From Hyphomicrobiales bacterium (GTDB lineage: Bacteria > Pseudomonadota > Alphaproteobacteria > Rhizobiales > JAJFHR01): 64,000 nt of DNA. Position 1 is the stretch's first letter. Each line of letters opens with the position of its first letter. The stretch is from positions 1 to 64,000 of the forward strand of contig JAJFHS010000073.1 of NCBI GenBank assembly GCA_021775475.1. The letters are read 5' to 3'. The notes beneath the pieces are model-generated. The model was not told the origin of the DNA. It ran no database searches and saw only the letters and a list, made by a program, of their open reading frames with translations. The translations under genes and the position numbers were made by a program. Shown here piece after piece: positions 50,985-59,042 of this stretch.

Positions 50985-51557
50985 TCACTTGTATTTGGTT
51001 TTTAAAATGGTGCCATTGCTGGCATCCACATAGATTTTTCGCAACCGGCCCTGCCGATCAACAATCTTGAACTCATAAATCCAGCGGCGCTTTTTGCGCT
51101 CAAGTTCAACGCGGATGATTTCTGATTTGGTTTTTCTTTTGACAATTTGTATTATTCTGGCAAGTGGCAGAATTTTTTTCTGCTGAACGGCCCGGCGAAC
51201 TGTTTTCTGATGAGAATTCTCACTTGAATTTCCCCAGATTTGGTCCCAAAATCCTTCACCACTATCGCGGTCACCAGCAGCATTGCCAACATTGCCAACA
51301 TCGCCGCCGTCACCACCATCGCCGCCGTCACCACCGTCACCACCATCGCCGCCATCGCTATCGCCGCCGTCACCACCGTCGCCGCCGTCACCGCCGTCAC
51401 CACCATCGCCGCCGTCACCACCATCGCCGCCGTCACCACCATCGCCGCCGTCACCACCATCCGCATAAGCAGCGGTGTAGGGGGGTGTCACAATGGAGAT
51501 GATAATCAGGCTGGAAAAAGCAAGTCGCAAAAGCAGTGATATTGTAACTCTAGACAT
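50985..51557 (-). CDS. Secreted PepSY protein with Gly-Gly-Asp repeat tract
   Basis: A 190-residue protein with a signal peptide (LLLRLAFSSLIIISIVTPPY, then TAAYA). The mature N-terminus is about sixteen GGD tripeptides broken once by SD, then a short linker. A PepSY-like domain follows (ILPLARIIQIVKRK, RWIYEFKIVDRQGRLRKIYV, DASNGTILKTKYK). The aspartate-rich tract would bind divalent cations and is much more acidic than the PepSY part, which is basic. First gene of the leftward operon with the regulator and kinase; likely periplasmic modulator of the kinase. Function inferred. Confidence 0.75.
   Translation of the reverse strand: MSRVTISLLLRLAFSSLIIISIVTPPYTAAYADGGDGGDGGDGGDGGDGGDGGDGGDGGDGGDGGDSDGGDGGDGGDGGDGGDGGDVGNVGNAAGDRDSGEGFWDQIWGNSSENSHQKTVRRAVQQKKILPLARIIQIVKRKTKSEIIRVELERKKRRWIYEFKIVDRQGRLRKIYVDASNGTILKTKYK
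51301..51472. repeat. In-frame 9/18-bp tandem repeat coding the GGD tract
   Basis: On the minus strand GGTGGTGAC and GGCGGCGAT alternate, giving an 18-bp unit repeated several times with few changes. Length changes by slippage would stay in frame and alter the number of GGD tripeptides. It is a coding repeat, not a CRISPR array. Confidence 0.85.
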
Positions 51558-51582
51558 CCGTACTCCCTATCAAAGCCAACCT

Positions 51583-51599
51583 TACAATTTGCTGACAAT
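51583..51599 (-). promoter_or_regulatory. Possible OmpR-type direct repeat upstream of the GGD/PepSY operon
   Basis: On the minus strand ATTGTC and ATTGTA are repeated with an 11-bp period, the spacing of OmpR/PhoP-family half-sites. They lie about 25-40 bp upstream of the ATG at 51557, in the divergent intergenic region 51558-51699. The -10 element is not clear. Confidence 0.3.
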
Positions 51600-51699
51600 G
51601 ATCATCACCTGTTGGTCAGCCACCCCCTGTTAGAACGGCATTACTCTAAATTTTACAACCTTGATTTGATAACACAAATCGAACAAAACAGGATACCCA

Positions 51700-52104
51700 G
51701 TGATGAACTCTACCCTCAAAAAATCAGTGGCGGCACTCTTTCTGTCAACTGCAATTTCCGGCTTGGCAATGACAATGCCCGCGGGTGCCAATGGAATTTC
51801 AGCATCCGCTATAGGAATTCCCTCATCGATTTCAACTTCCAATGATGTGGTTTCGATCGGCGTGATGGAGACCAGAGATGATGATGCCACAGGTGTTGCA
51901 AATAACAGCCAGGACACCGACAACGATAATGATTCCGACAGCGGCAAAGGGTCTGACGGTGACTCGGATTCAAGCGGGGACTCGGATTCAAGCGGGGACA
52001 ACGGCGATAGCGGCGATAGCGGTGACGGCGGCGATAGCGATGGCGGTGACGGCGGTGATGGCGGCGACGGTGGAGATGGCGGTGACGGCGGTGGCAGCGA
52101 TTAA
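51700..52104 (+). CDS. Secreted acidic Ser/Asp/Gly-repeat protein
   Basis: A 134-residue protein with a signal peptide (AALFLSTAISGLAMTMPAGA, then NG) and a mature part that becomes progressively richer in Asp, Ser and Gly, ending with a run of GGD tripeptides and GGSD. AGGA lies about 13 bases before the ATG. Divergent from the GGD/PepSY operon, whose repeat tract it shares at both protein and DNA level. No folded domain is evident; likely a disordered periplasmic or exported cation-binding polypeptide. Function unknown. Confidence 0.65.
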   Translation: MMNSTLKKSVAALFLSTAISGLAMTMPAGANGISASAIGIPSSISTSNDVVSIGVMETRDDDATGVANNSQDTDNDNDSDSGKGSDGDSDSSGDSDSSGDNGDSGDSGDGGDSDGGDGGDGGDGGDGGDGGGSD

Positions 52105-52136
52105 ATCGCCACAAACCAACTACCTGTCATAAAAAG

Positions 52137-52166
52137 TCTGGCTTGGGCTTATGGGGCTAAGCCAGA
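52137..52166. terminator. Hairpin after the acidic repeat gene
   Basis: TCTGGCTT at 52137-52144 pairs with AAGCCAGA at 52159-52166. No T-run follows on the plus strand; on the minus strand CTTTTTATG follows. It may be a weak or leftward terminator, or simply an RNA-stabilising hairpin between two co-oriented genes. Confidence 0.35.
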
Positions 52167-52216
52167 TCAGCTCCGAACAATGATTAAAATTTTTTTAAAC
52201 CCAAAAGGAAATACCA

Positions 52217-52498
52217 ATGAAAAAACTTCTCATTCTTGTTACTTCAACAATGATCATGGCGATCAGCTCTCCGGCTTTTGCCAGTGATGATAATGCCAAA
52301 TGTGGCGCTGTTTCCGGTGAGTGGATGAGCCGGGATGCCGCCAAGGCAAAAGTAGTGGAACAAGGTTTCGAAGCACGTCGTATAAAGCGCGAAGATGGCT
52401 GTTACGAGATCTATGCCATCGGCAAAAACGGAGCCCGTGTGGAGCTTTATCTCAACCCGGTAACCGGCGAGATTGTTAGATCGAAAATTAAATCGTAA
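52217..52498 (+). CDS. Small periplasmic PepSY-domain protein
   Basis: A 93-residue protein with a signal peptide (LILVTSTMIMAISSPAFA) and a compact PepSY domain: WMSRDAAKAKVVEQGFEARR, DGCYEIYAIGKNGARVELYL and NPVTGEIVRSKIKS. The two cysteines (CGAVSG and DGCYE) could form a disulphide. AAAAGGAAAT precedes the ATG. It lies two bases before the cytochrome gene and is surely co-transcribed with it. Confidence 0.83.
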   Translation: MKKLLILVTSTMIMAISSPAFASDDNAKCGAVSGEWMSRDAAKAKVVEQGFEARRIKREDGCYEIYAIGKNGARVELYLNPVTGEIVRSKIKS

Positions 52499-52500
52499 TC

Positions 52501-53070
52501 ATGAGTTCCATAGAAGAAATCTCCACAGCCGACCGCGTTACGCGGTCGGCCAAGGTGAAAGTCTGGGATATTGCCGTACGCTTGTTTCACTGGTCGTTGG
52601 TAACAGCTTATGTTTTAGCCTGGCTCAGTGCGGATGAATGGGACCGGTTTCATAACCAGGTTGGCTATGTGGTTGCAGCCTTGATCGCCTTCAGGATTAT
52701 CTGGGGCCTTGTTGGCACCAGACACGCACGGTTCAGTGATTTTCTTTATCGGCCTTCCACAGTTATACGATATCTGCGTGACAGTGTGGTTGGCCGGGCG
52801 AAACGCTATCTCGGTCATAACCCTGCAGGCGGCATCATGGTGGCAGCTTTGCTGCTGTCTATAATCGGCGTGACTGTATCGGGAATAGCGATCACTTCCG
52901 ATATGTTCTGGGGCAGCGAATGGGTGGAAGACATCCACGAAATCTTTGCCAATGTAACGCTCATCCTCGTAGCCTTACATATTGTCGGTGTCATTTTCTC
53001 CAGTTATGAACACAGGGAAAATCTCGTCAAAGCCATGATCACCGGTTTCAAGCGACGTCTATCAGATTGA
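52501..53070 (+). CDS. Cytochrome b561-type membrane protein
   Basis: A 189-residue integral protein of the di-haem cytochrome b561/hydrogenase b-subunit group. Four membrane helices with candidate haem histidines in AVRLFHWSLVTAYVLAW, WDRFHNQVGYVV, VEDIHEIFANVTLILVALH (two His) and the intervening GHNPAGGIMVAALLL. It would move electrons across or within the inner membrane. Co-transcribed with the small PepSY protein; such PepSY-b561 pairs are often controlled by a neighbouring two-component system. Its redox partner is not in the window. Confidence 0.85.
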   Translation: MSSIEEISTADRVTRSAKVKVWDIAVRLFHWSLVTAYVLAWLSADEWDRFHNQVGYVVAALIAFRIIWGLVGTRHARFSDFLYRPSTVIRYLRDSVVGRAKRYLGHNPAGGIMVAALLLSIIGVTVSGIAITSDMFWGSEWVEDIHEIFANVTLILVALHIVGVIFSSYEHRENLVKAMITGFKRRLSD

Positions 53071-53083
53071 AGGTTCTAAAGCG

Positions 53084-53137
53084 GGGTCGGATTAAATGGA
53101 ATAGAACAGGAATCGTTCCAATTTTTGGTGCCGACCC
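53084..53137. repeat. Hairpin following the b561 gene
   Basis: GGGTCGG at 53084-53090 pairs with CCGACCC at 53131-53137, with an inner GGAA/TTCC pairing. It begins 13 bp after the cytochrome stop and could serve as its terminator, though no T-run follows. Confidence 0.45.
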
Positions 53138-53202
53138 GGCCTTGAGTTGAAACCTGACGGCATTTTAACCAACTCCCTCCCAATGCCGCAGGGAGGGGCG
53201 GG

Positions 53203-53266
53203 GTGGGGGGCTATAGCATATACCACAGAGTATCTTGTGGTTATGAGTATCTGCACAGCCCCCCAC
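53203..53266. repeat. Long structured palindrome in the b561-kinase gap
   Basis: GTGGGGGGCT at 53203-53212 is perfectly complementary to AGCCCCCCAC at 53257-53266, and CCACA/TGTGG (53223-53227, 53236-53240) pairs inside. The gap 53071-53327 between convergent genes contains this and the preceding hairpin but no gene. It may be a small dispersed element. Confidence 0.55.
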
Positions 53267-53327
53267 TTTGGTCAGCCTACGGCATGGGCAGGGCTGTTGC
53301 ATATGGCTGGTTTATTGCCGAAGTACT

Positions 53328-55631
53328 CTAGGGGCGCAGAAGTTCGAGTTCATTTTCTTTGTTATCTGAAGGCAGTGTGGGGGAAGGCCCGGCGATGGGT
53401 AGAGAAAATCTGACCGTTGTGCCTACTCCCTGCCTGCTTTCAATTGAAAATGCACCCTCGTGCATTTCAACCAAAGAACGCGAAATTGCCAGACCCAGTC
53501 CACTGCCATCATGGGATTTTGTGAACTGGTTTTCGACTTGCTCAAATGGCCGCGCCAGCTTTGCAACATCGCGTTCAGGAATCCCGATGCCTGTGTCCAT
53601 GATAACAAAAGTCATCATGGCACTTTCAATCACGGCGGAGACTTCAATATTGCCGTCAGCATCGGTGAACTTTACAGAATTAGTCAACAGGTTGAGGAAC
53701 ACCTGTTTCAAGGCGCGGCGATCGGCCTTGAGCACAGCTTCGGTAATAGGCAGCACTTTCAGATCGATCTTTTGTTCCCGGGCGCGAGGGAGGATAATTT
53801 TACGGCAATCTTCAACAATCTCAGCCACATCACAATCTTCGATGTCCAGTTCAATACGACCGGCTTCAATTTTTGACATATCCAGAATATCGTTGATGAC
53901 TTCCAGCAAATATTGGCCGCTGGCATGGATATCATCGGCATATTCGCGGTATTTCTCTGAACCGATTTTGCCAAAAAGTTCCGATTTCATTACTTCGGAA
54001 AATCCAATTATAGCATTGAGTGGAGTTCTTAATTCATGGCTCATATTGGCCAGAAATTCGGATTTTGATTTGTTGGCGGCTTCAGCCCGGGTTTTTTCGG
54101 TCGAATATTTTTCGGCTAGTTCAACAAGTTGCTGGGCTTGGTGCTCAAGTTCGGTTTCGCGTGAGCGCAATCTTTCTTCCTGATGCTTCAGGAATGAAAT
54201 ATCAGTGCCAACGCTCACATAGCCACCATCTTTGGTGCGACGCTCGTTAATTTGCAGCCAGCGATTATCAGCAAGCTGCACCTCGAATGTACTGCCGTCT
54301 TCGGGGCTTTCGCCCTGACTGGACAATCGTGTGCGGACAATCGGCGCTTCTGCTGATTTGACGATTTCTTCATAGCGCGTGCCCGGCTTTATCAGGTGAT
54401 CGCTAAGGTTGTGAAATTCCTGATACTTGCTGTTGCAGACTACCAGGCGGTTTTGCTGGTCCCACAAAACAAAAGCCTCAGAGATGTTTTCGATAGCATC
54501 ACGCAATCTCAGGTCAGCTTTGATCGAGCGGGCATCGGCCTGCTTGTGTTCGGAAATATCAACAGCAATGCCCAACAAATGTGGCCCGCTATCTGTATTG
54601 TCGCCGGTCAATTCCGCCCGTGCGCGTAACCACACCCAATGCCCGCGGGCATGGCGCATACGAAATTCCAGGTCAAGAGCAGCATCGCGCCCCCCCATCA
54701 ATCGTTCAATCAGCATATAGAGGTTCTGGTTTTCAGGATGAAGAAGTTCGGTCACCTCGCCAAAAGACAAATAGCCGTCACCCGGCTCGAGGCCTAAAAT
54801 TATATACATGGAACGCGACCAGAAGATACGCCCCCGCGCCACATCCCAGTCCCACAAGCCACAATGACCGCGCTCTAGGGCTTTGTTGAGTTTAGCGGTG
54901 TGATTTCCCAGTTTTTCCGCATTGGCATGGGCAATGTTTGCCTGCCAGATAAAGGCGCTGCTGAGGAGAACCAGTATGAGAGCGGTGAAGGCAAAGAGGG
55001 AAAAATAAAAGACAAAATTCCAGTACCACTGCCGGGTGATTTCGCTATTGGCATAAATGATGGAGAGTGTTCCGGGATAATCCCCAACCGGGATGACAAC
55101 CGCCAGAGCGTTTGAGTTCTGGTAAATGTTGCTGGAAAATACGCTTTGGGCTTTGCCGTTTTCAATCACGCCGGGTAAATTGAGAATAACCTCACCCAGG
55201 CGTTTTCCAAGATATCCTGTCTTCTCAGGCAGGCTGGCCCGAATGTAACCCTTCGCATCTGTGATCAGAAAAGTTTTTCCGGCACGCATAGAATTTGGAA
55301 CAATACGGGCAAGATCACTCTTGCCCAAAGGTGCCGGTGTAATCTTGCGCGCAGCGTCACTGGCCTGGCGTTGTTGCAGACGCATTTTAATCACATCAGC
55401 ACTAAGGTCCAGTTCATGTTTCCCCACAGTTAAAGCAGCGTTGCGGGAGCTGATAAAATTAAGAGAAAGAACCGCAATCAGACATCCCACAAAGACAAAA
55501 ACGAGAACCGGAATTGCACGTCTTAAAGTTTCTTCGCTAATATTCGGCAGCCAGTGACGGACAAGCGCAATCGCCTTGGGTTTCATCCCTTGAGGTGAAA
55601 CCAAAAAGTTCCCTGACCGCGAATTCTGCAA
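53328..55631 (-). CDS. Membrane PAS-domain hybrid-class sensor kinase, PleC/PdhS-like
   Basis: 767 residues from TTG 55631, supported by GGAGGG eight bases upstream. Two membrane helices (AIPVLVFVFVGCLIAVLSL and FYFSLFAFTALILVLLSSAF) enclose a periplasmic domain. Two PAS domains follow (LERGHCGLWDWDVARGRIFW and AIENISEAFVLWDQQNRLVV). The His box is ANMSHELRTPLNAIIGFSEV with the PleC/PdhS-type continuation GSEKYREYADDIHASGQYLL and DILDMSKIEAGRI, then an ATPase domain (GSGLGLAIS). Such kinases feed the DivK/CtrA cell-cycle network; no receiver domain is present. Assignment to PleC itself is tentative. Confidence 0.85.
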   Translation of the reverse strand: MQNSRSGNFLVSPQGMKPKAIALVRHWLPNISEETLRRAIPVLVFVFVGCLIAVLSLNFISSRNAALTVGKHELDLSADVIKMRLQQRQASDAARKITPAPLGKSDLARIVPNSMRAGKTFLITDAKGYIRASLPEKTGYLGKRLGEVILNLPGVIENGKAQSVFSSNIYQNSNALAVVIPVGDYPGTLSIIYANSEITRQWYWNFVFYFSLFAFTALILVLLSSAFIWQANIAHANAEKLGNHTAKLNKALERGHCGLWDWDVARGRIFWSRSMYIILGLEPGDGYLSFGEVTELLHPENQNLYMLIERLMGGRDAALDLEFRMRHARGHWVWLRARAELTGDNTDSGPHLLGIAVDISEHKQADARSIKADLRLRDAIENISEAFVLWDQQNRLVVCNSKYQEFHNLSDHLIKPGTRYEEIVKSAEAPIVRTRLSSQGESPEDGSTFEVQLADNRWLQINERRTKDGGYVSVGTDISFLKHQEERLRSRETELEHQAQQLVELAEKYSTEKTRAEAANKSKSEFLANMSHELRTPLNAIIGFSEVMKSELFGKIGSEKYREYADDIHASGQYLLEVINDILDMSKIEAGRIELDIEDCDVAEIVEDCRKIILPRAREQKIDLKVLPITEAVLKADRRALKQVFLNLLTNSVKFTDADGNIEVSAVIESAMMTFVIMDTGIGIPERDVAKLARPFEQVENQFTKSHDGSGLGLAISRSLVEMHEGAFSIESRQGVGTTVRFSLPIAGPSPTLPSDNKENELELLRP

Positions 55632-55784
55632 AAAAACTTCCCTCCGAAAACATCAACGATCTCTGCCGTTAACGAAGAATAAAGAAGTTATTGATTCGAA
55701 GTTCAGGTGATTTGTCCAGTGGGTTTTTTCCATCTTTTGAAAAATGGCAAAATCACAGCTACTCTCAACACCGCAGCGATAGAC

Positions 55785-58424
55785 CTAATCCAAGGATTTC
55801 ATTGCTATTTCCAATGTGTCCTGGGACAATCCGCCACTATCCACAAGGCGCAGCAATGCCTGTTGAGATTTGCTTTTCCGCCCGCTCTCCAGCGCCCGCC
55901 AACTCTTGAACACGCCTGTCAGGCGGGCGGCGACTTGCGGATTAATCTTGTCGAGTTTCAATATTACGTCTGCGACAAGATCATAACCGGCTCCCCCCGG
56001 ATGATTGAAGGCGACTGGATTGGCGTTGGCAAAAGTCCCGATCAAGGCTCGTACTTTATTCGGGTTCGTTAGGCTGAAGGCTTCATGACCCATGAGGTTT
56101 TCAACATGGGAAACGGTTGCTTCAAACGGTGAAACCGCATTCAACATCAGCCATTTATCCACAACCAGATGGTCGTGTTTCCATTTCAAATAAAAATGAT
56201 CGAAAAGTTCTGACCGCAACGGCAATTGTGTTTGCGAGATAATGTTCAACGCTGCCATGACATCGGTCATATTGTCGGCACTGTGATATTGCTGTTTTAT
56301 CAACGCCAGGGTTGAGGCGTCTTCGAGACCCGCCAGATAACTCAAAGCTGTGTTGCGCAATGAACGTTTACCGGCATCAATTGCATCGGGTGAATAAGCA
56401 CCGGATAAATCAATCGTGTCCAAAAGGCGTTTGAAGCCGTCCTGCAGGATTTCGGCAATATTCATTCTCAGTAACTGGCGATGGCGGTAAATTGCCGAAG
56501 GATCGACATTGTCTACCAATTCACGCGCAAGGTCAGTTTCTCCGGGAAGACTAAGCATCTGAGCAATGAAGGCAGGCTCAAGACTTTCATCCTCAAGCAT
56601 TCCGGCCAGGGAACTTGCGAATTCAGCACTTTTTATTCTGTCGAGTTCACCGCTTTTGATAGCGTCGATAAGCAAGCGGGTAGAAAAGGTCTGGGCAGCT
56701 TCCCAGCGGTTAAACTGATCACTGTCATGTTTCATCAAAAACAAAAGATCATCACGCGCTGCATTGGCCGTTAGTTTCACCGGGGCAGAAAAACCGCGCA
56801 GAACCGAAACGTAAGGCCGGGTGCTAACATTGGTGAAGCAGAAAGTATGCTCAGGCTCGGTAATATTCAAAACCGCATCATCGCCAATTGATTTGCCGTC
56901 AAGGAAAAGCTTGATGTCAAACCCATGGCTGTCAACGAAACCCACCCGCACCGGAATGTGATAGGGCTGTTTGCGCGGCTGGCCGGGGGAGGGCGCGCAA
57001 TGCTGGGTAAGCGTCAATGTATACGTCTGCCGGTGGCTGTCATAGCGGCCGTTTACAGTAAGCTCCGGGGTTCCGGCCTGTTGATACCACAGGCGAAACT
57101 GCGCCAGATCAATGGCCCCGGCTTCTTCCATAACCGTGACAAAATCCTCAACCGTGGCAGCCTCACCATCATGGCGCAAAAAATACATGTCCATGGCCTG
57201 ACGAAATTTCTCCGGCCCCAGCAATGTTAACATCATGCGCACCAGTTCAGCGCCTTTTTCATAGACCGTGGCAGTGTAGAAATTATTGATCTCAATATAT
57301 GAGTGCGGTCGAACCGGATGGGCAAGGGGGCCTGCATCTTCAGGAAACTGCTGAGCTCGCAATCGGCGTACATCGTTAATGCGTTCCACACCGCGCGAGC
57401 GCGTATCGGCGGAAAACTCCTGATCGCGAAAAACCGTCAGACCTTCCTTGAGGCACAATTGAAACCAGTCGCGACAGGTGACGCGGTTGCCGCTCCAGTT
57501 GTGAAAATACTCATGCGCTATGATGCTCTCGATATTGGCATAATCGCCATCGGTGGCCGTATCGGGCAGGGCAAGAATGAACCGGTCATTGAAAATATTC
57601 AGACCCTTGTTTTCCATCGCCCCCATATTGAAATCACTGACGGCAACAATCATGAAAATATCGAGATCATATTCGCAGCCAAAGCGCTCTTCATCCCACT
57701 TCATAGAACGTTTGAGTGCGTCCATGGCATAGGCGCAGCGATCTTCTTTTCCCGGCTCGACGAAAATTTTCAATTCAACCTGGCGTCCCGACATTGTAGT
57801 GAAACTGTCGCTCACGGATTTGAGATTTCCGGCCACCAGGGCGAAAAGATAACACGGTTTTGGATGGGGATCATGCCAGACAGCAAAATGTCTGCCGGGG
57901 CCAACGTCGCCGGTCTCTACCAGATTGCCATTGGAAAGTAGCACTGGCGTATCTGTTTGGGAGCCTTCAATCCTGACGGTGTAGATACTCAAAACATCAG
58001 GCCGGTCGCAAAAGTACGTAATGCGCCGAAAACCTTCAGCCTCACATTGGGTGCAATAGGTGTTGCTGGAACGATACAGACCCGACAGCGCCAGATTAGC
58101 GGTGGGATTGCAGGTGGTTTCAATCTCCAGTGTGAATTGTTCCTGCGGCACCGAGGCGATGGTGAGCGAAGTAGCATTTTTGCTGAATTCGTCCGGCCCG
58201 AGTGTCCGGCCATTGAGGCGAACCGAAACCAGCTCGATTTCCTCCCCATCCAAAAAGAGCGGAGCCATGTCTCCATTGGCATTCTCATTAGGTATAATCG
58301 TCAATGTTGATCTGACAGCCGCTGCTGCCGGTGCCAACCGGACATCGAGATAAACCGTGGTTATGAGATAATCAGAAGGGCTGTAATCCTTGGCATAGAC
58401 AGCCTGGGGAATGTCGGTTTTCAT
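55785..58424 (-). CDS. pepN: Aminopeptidase N
   Basis: An 879-residue M1 zinc aminopeptidase that removes N-terminal residues from peptides in the cytosol. The exopeptidase motif GAMENKGLNIFN and the zinc site IAHEYFHNWSGNRVTCRD with a Glu in LKEGLTVFRDQEF are intact. The C-terminal half is the usual helical-repeat domain. Length and start (MKTDIPQAVYAKDY) are standard for the proteobacterial enzyme. It lies downstream of a small conserved gene (18-bp gap). Confidence 0.96.
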   Translation of the reverse strand: MKTDIPQAVYAKDYSPSDYLITTVYLDVRLAPAAAAVRSTLTIIPNENANGDMAPLFLDGEEIELVSVRLNGRTLGPDEFSKNATSLTIASVPQEQFTLEIETTCNPTANLALSGLYRSSNTYCTQCEAEGFRRITYFCDRPDVLSIYTVRIEGSQTDTPVLLSNGNLVETGDVGPGRHFAVWHDPHPKPCYLFALVAGNLKSVSDSFTTMSGRQVELKIFVEPGKEDRCAYAMDALKRSMKWDEERFGCEYDLDIFMIVAVSDFNMGAMENKGLNIFNDRFILALPDTATDGDYANIESIIAHEYFHNWSGNRVTCRDWFQLCLKEGLTVFRDQEFSADTRSRGVERINDVRRLRAQQFPEDAGPLAHPVRPHSYIEINNFYTATVYEKGAELVRMMLTLLGPEKFRQAMDMYFLRHDGEAATVEDFVTVMEEAGAIDLAQFRLWYQQAGTPELTVNGRYDSHRQTYTLTLTQHCAPSPGQPRKQPYHIPVRVGFVDSHGFDIKLFLDGKSIGDDAVLNITEPEHTFCFTNVSTRPYVSVLRGFSAPVKLTANAARDDLLFLMKHDSDQFNRWEAAQTFSTRLLIDAIKSGELDRIKSAEFASSLAGMLEDESLEPAFIAQMLSLPGETDLARELVDNVDPSAIYRHRQLLRMNIAEILQDGFKRLLDTIDLSGAYSPDAIDAGKRSLRNTALSYLAGLEDASTLALIKQQYHSADNMTDVMAALNIISQTQLPLRSELFDHFYLKWKHDHLVVDKWLMLNAVSPFEATVSHVENLMGHEAFSLTNPNKVRALIGTFANANPVAFNHPGGAGYDLVADVILKLDKINPQVAARLTGVFKSWRALESGRKSKSQQALLRLVDSGGLSQDTLEIAMKSLD

Positions 58425-58442
58425 TCTAAGTTTTGTAACACC

Positions 58443-58967
58443 TTACTTCTCAACGGCCTTGAGGACGCCGCGCGCATCCTGTGCGATTCCTACCAGTTGA
58501 TTGGGTAGATTTTCCGGGGATTCTTCGGCAAAATCAACGATTGAGCGCAACAGTTTTACGCACATCAAAGAATGCGAAATAACCCGCGCCTGCCACTCCA
58601 CATCGGCGGGGTTGCGGTCATATTCCGCTCCGGGAACGCGCCAGCCACCCCAGTTTTCCTCACTGGTAACAATAACGGGATACGTTCCAGGGTAGGGATG
58701 ATGGCTGCATTCGTCGGCAGACTTCCATTTGTTTTGACCGCGAATGAGGCGCCATTCAACTCCGCCATTAAGCTCGGAAGACACCGCAACTTCTTCTGAT
58801 TGCAGTTCCTCAAAGCCAAATTCACGACCCAGACCGACCTCGTAAGTAATCTTGATCGGTTCTTCTACACCCTTGGCCCATTGCGGAACAACCGCCTCGA
58901 TAAGCGCCCATGTTCCCACCGGCTTTACATAGACCCGCTGGTTTTTATGAAATTGTGCTTTGGCCAT
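58443..58967 (-). CDS. Conserved alphaproteobacterial protein, unknown
   Basis: A 174-residue soluble protein. The first 60 residues (FHKNQRVYVKPVGTWALIEA, VEEPIKITYEVGLGREFGFE) look like a small SH3-like beta domain. A middle block WRLIRGQNKWKSADECSHHP with YPGTYPVIVTSEENWGGWRV follows, and a helical tail. Homologues occur widely in Hyphomicrobiales without known function, to my recollection. Co-oriented with pepN 18 bp downstream, so probably one transcript. Confidence 0.75.
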   Translation of the reverse strand: MAKAQFHKNQRVYVKPVGTWALIEAVVPQWAKGVEEPIKITYEVGLGREFGFEELQSEEVAVSSELNGGVEWRLIRGQNKWKSADECSHHPYPGTYPVIVTSEENWGGWRVPGAEYDRNPADVEWQARVISHSLMCVKLLRSIVDFAEESPENLPNQLVGIAQDARGVLKAVEK

Positions 58968-59042
58968 AGTGTCCTCAAGGTGTATTTGAAAAACAATCGA
59001 TGAAGTATCGCCAAACTTCCTTAATTTTGTGTTGGTCTCAGC

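Noticed and set aside
51301-51472. CRISPR-like appearance of regularly spaced repeats
   Set aside because: The units are 9-18 bp, contiguous without spacers, and keep one reading frame in a signal-peptide protein.
51164-51539. Plus-strand frames of long Pro/Ser, His/Arg or Thr/Ala-Val repeats opposite the GGD gene
   Set aside because: These are antisense shadows of the GGD-coding repeat, with no ribosome site or independent support.
52217-53070. Di-haem cytochrome c gene expected next to the b561 gene
   Set aside because: No CxxCH motif occurs in the neighbouring frames.
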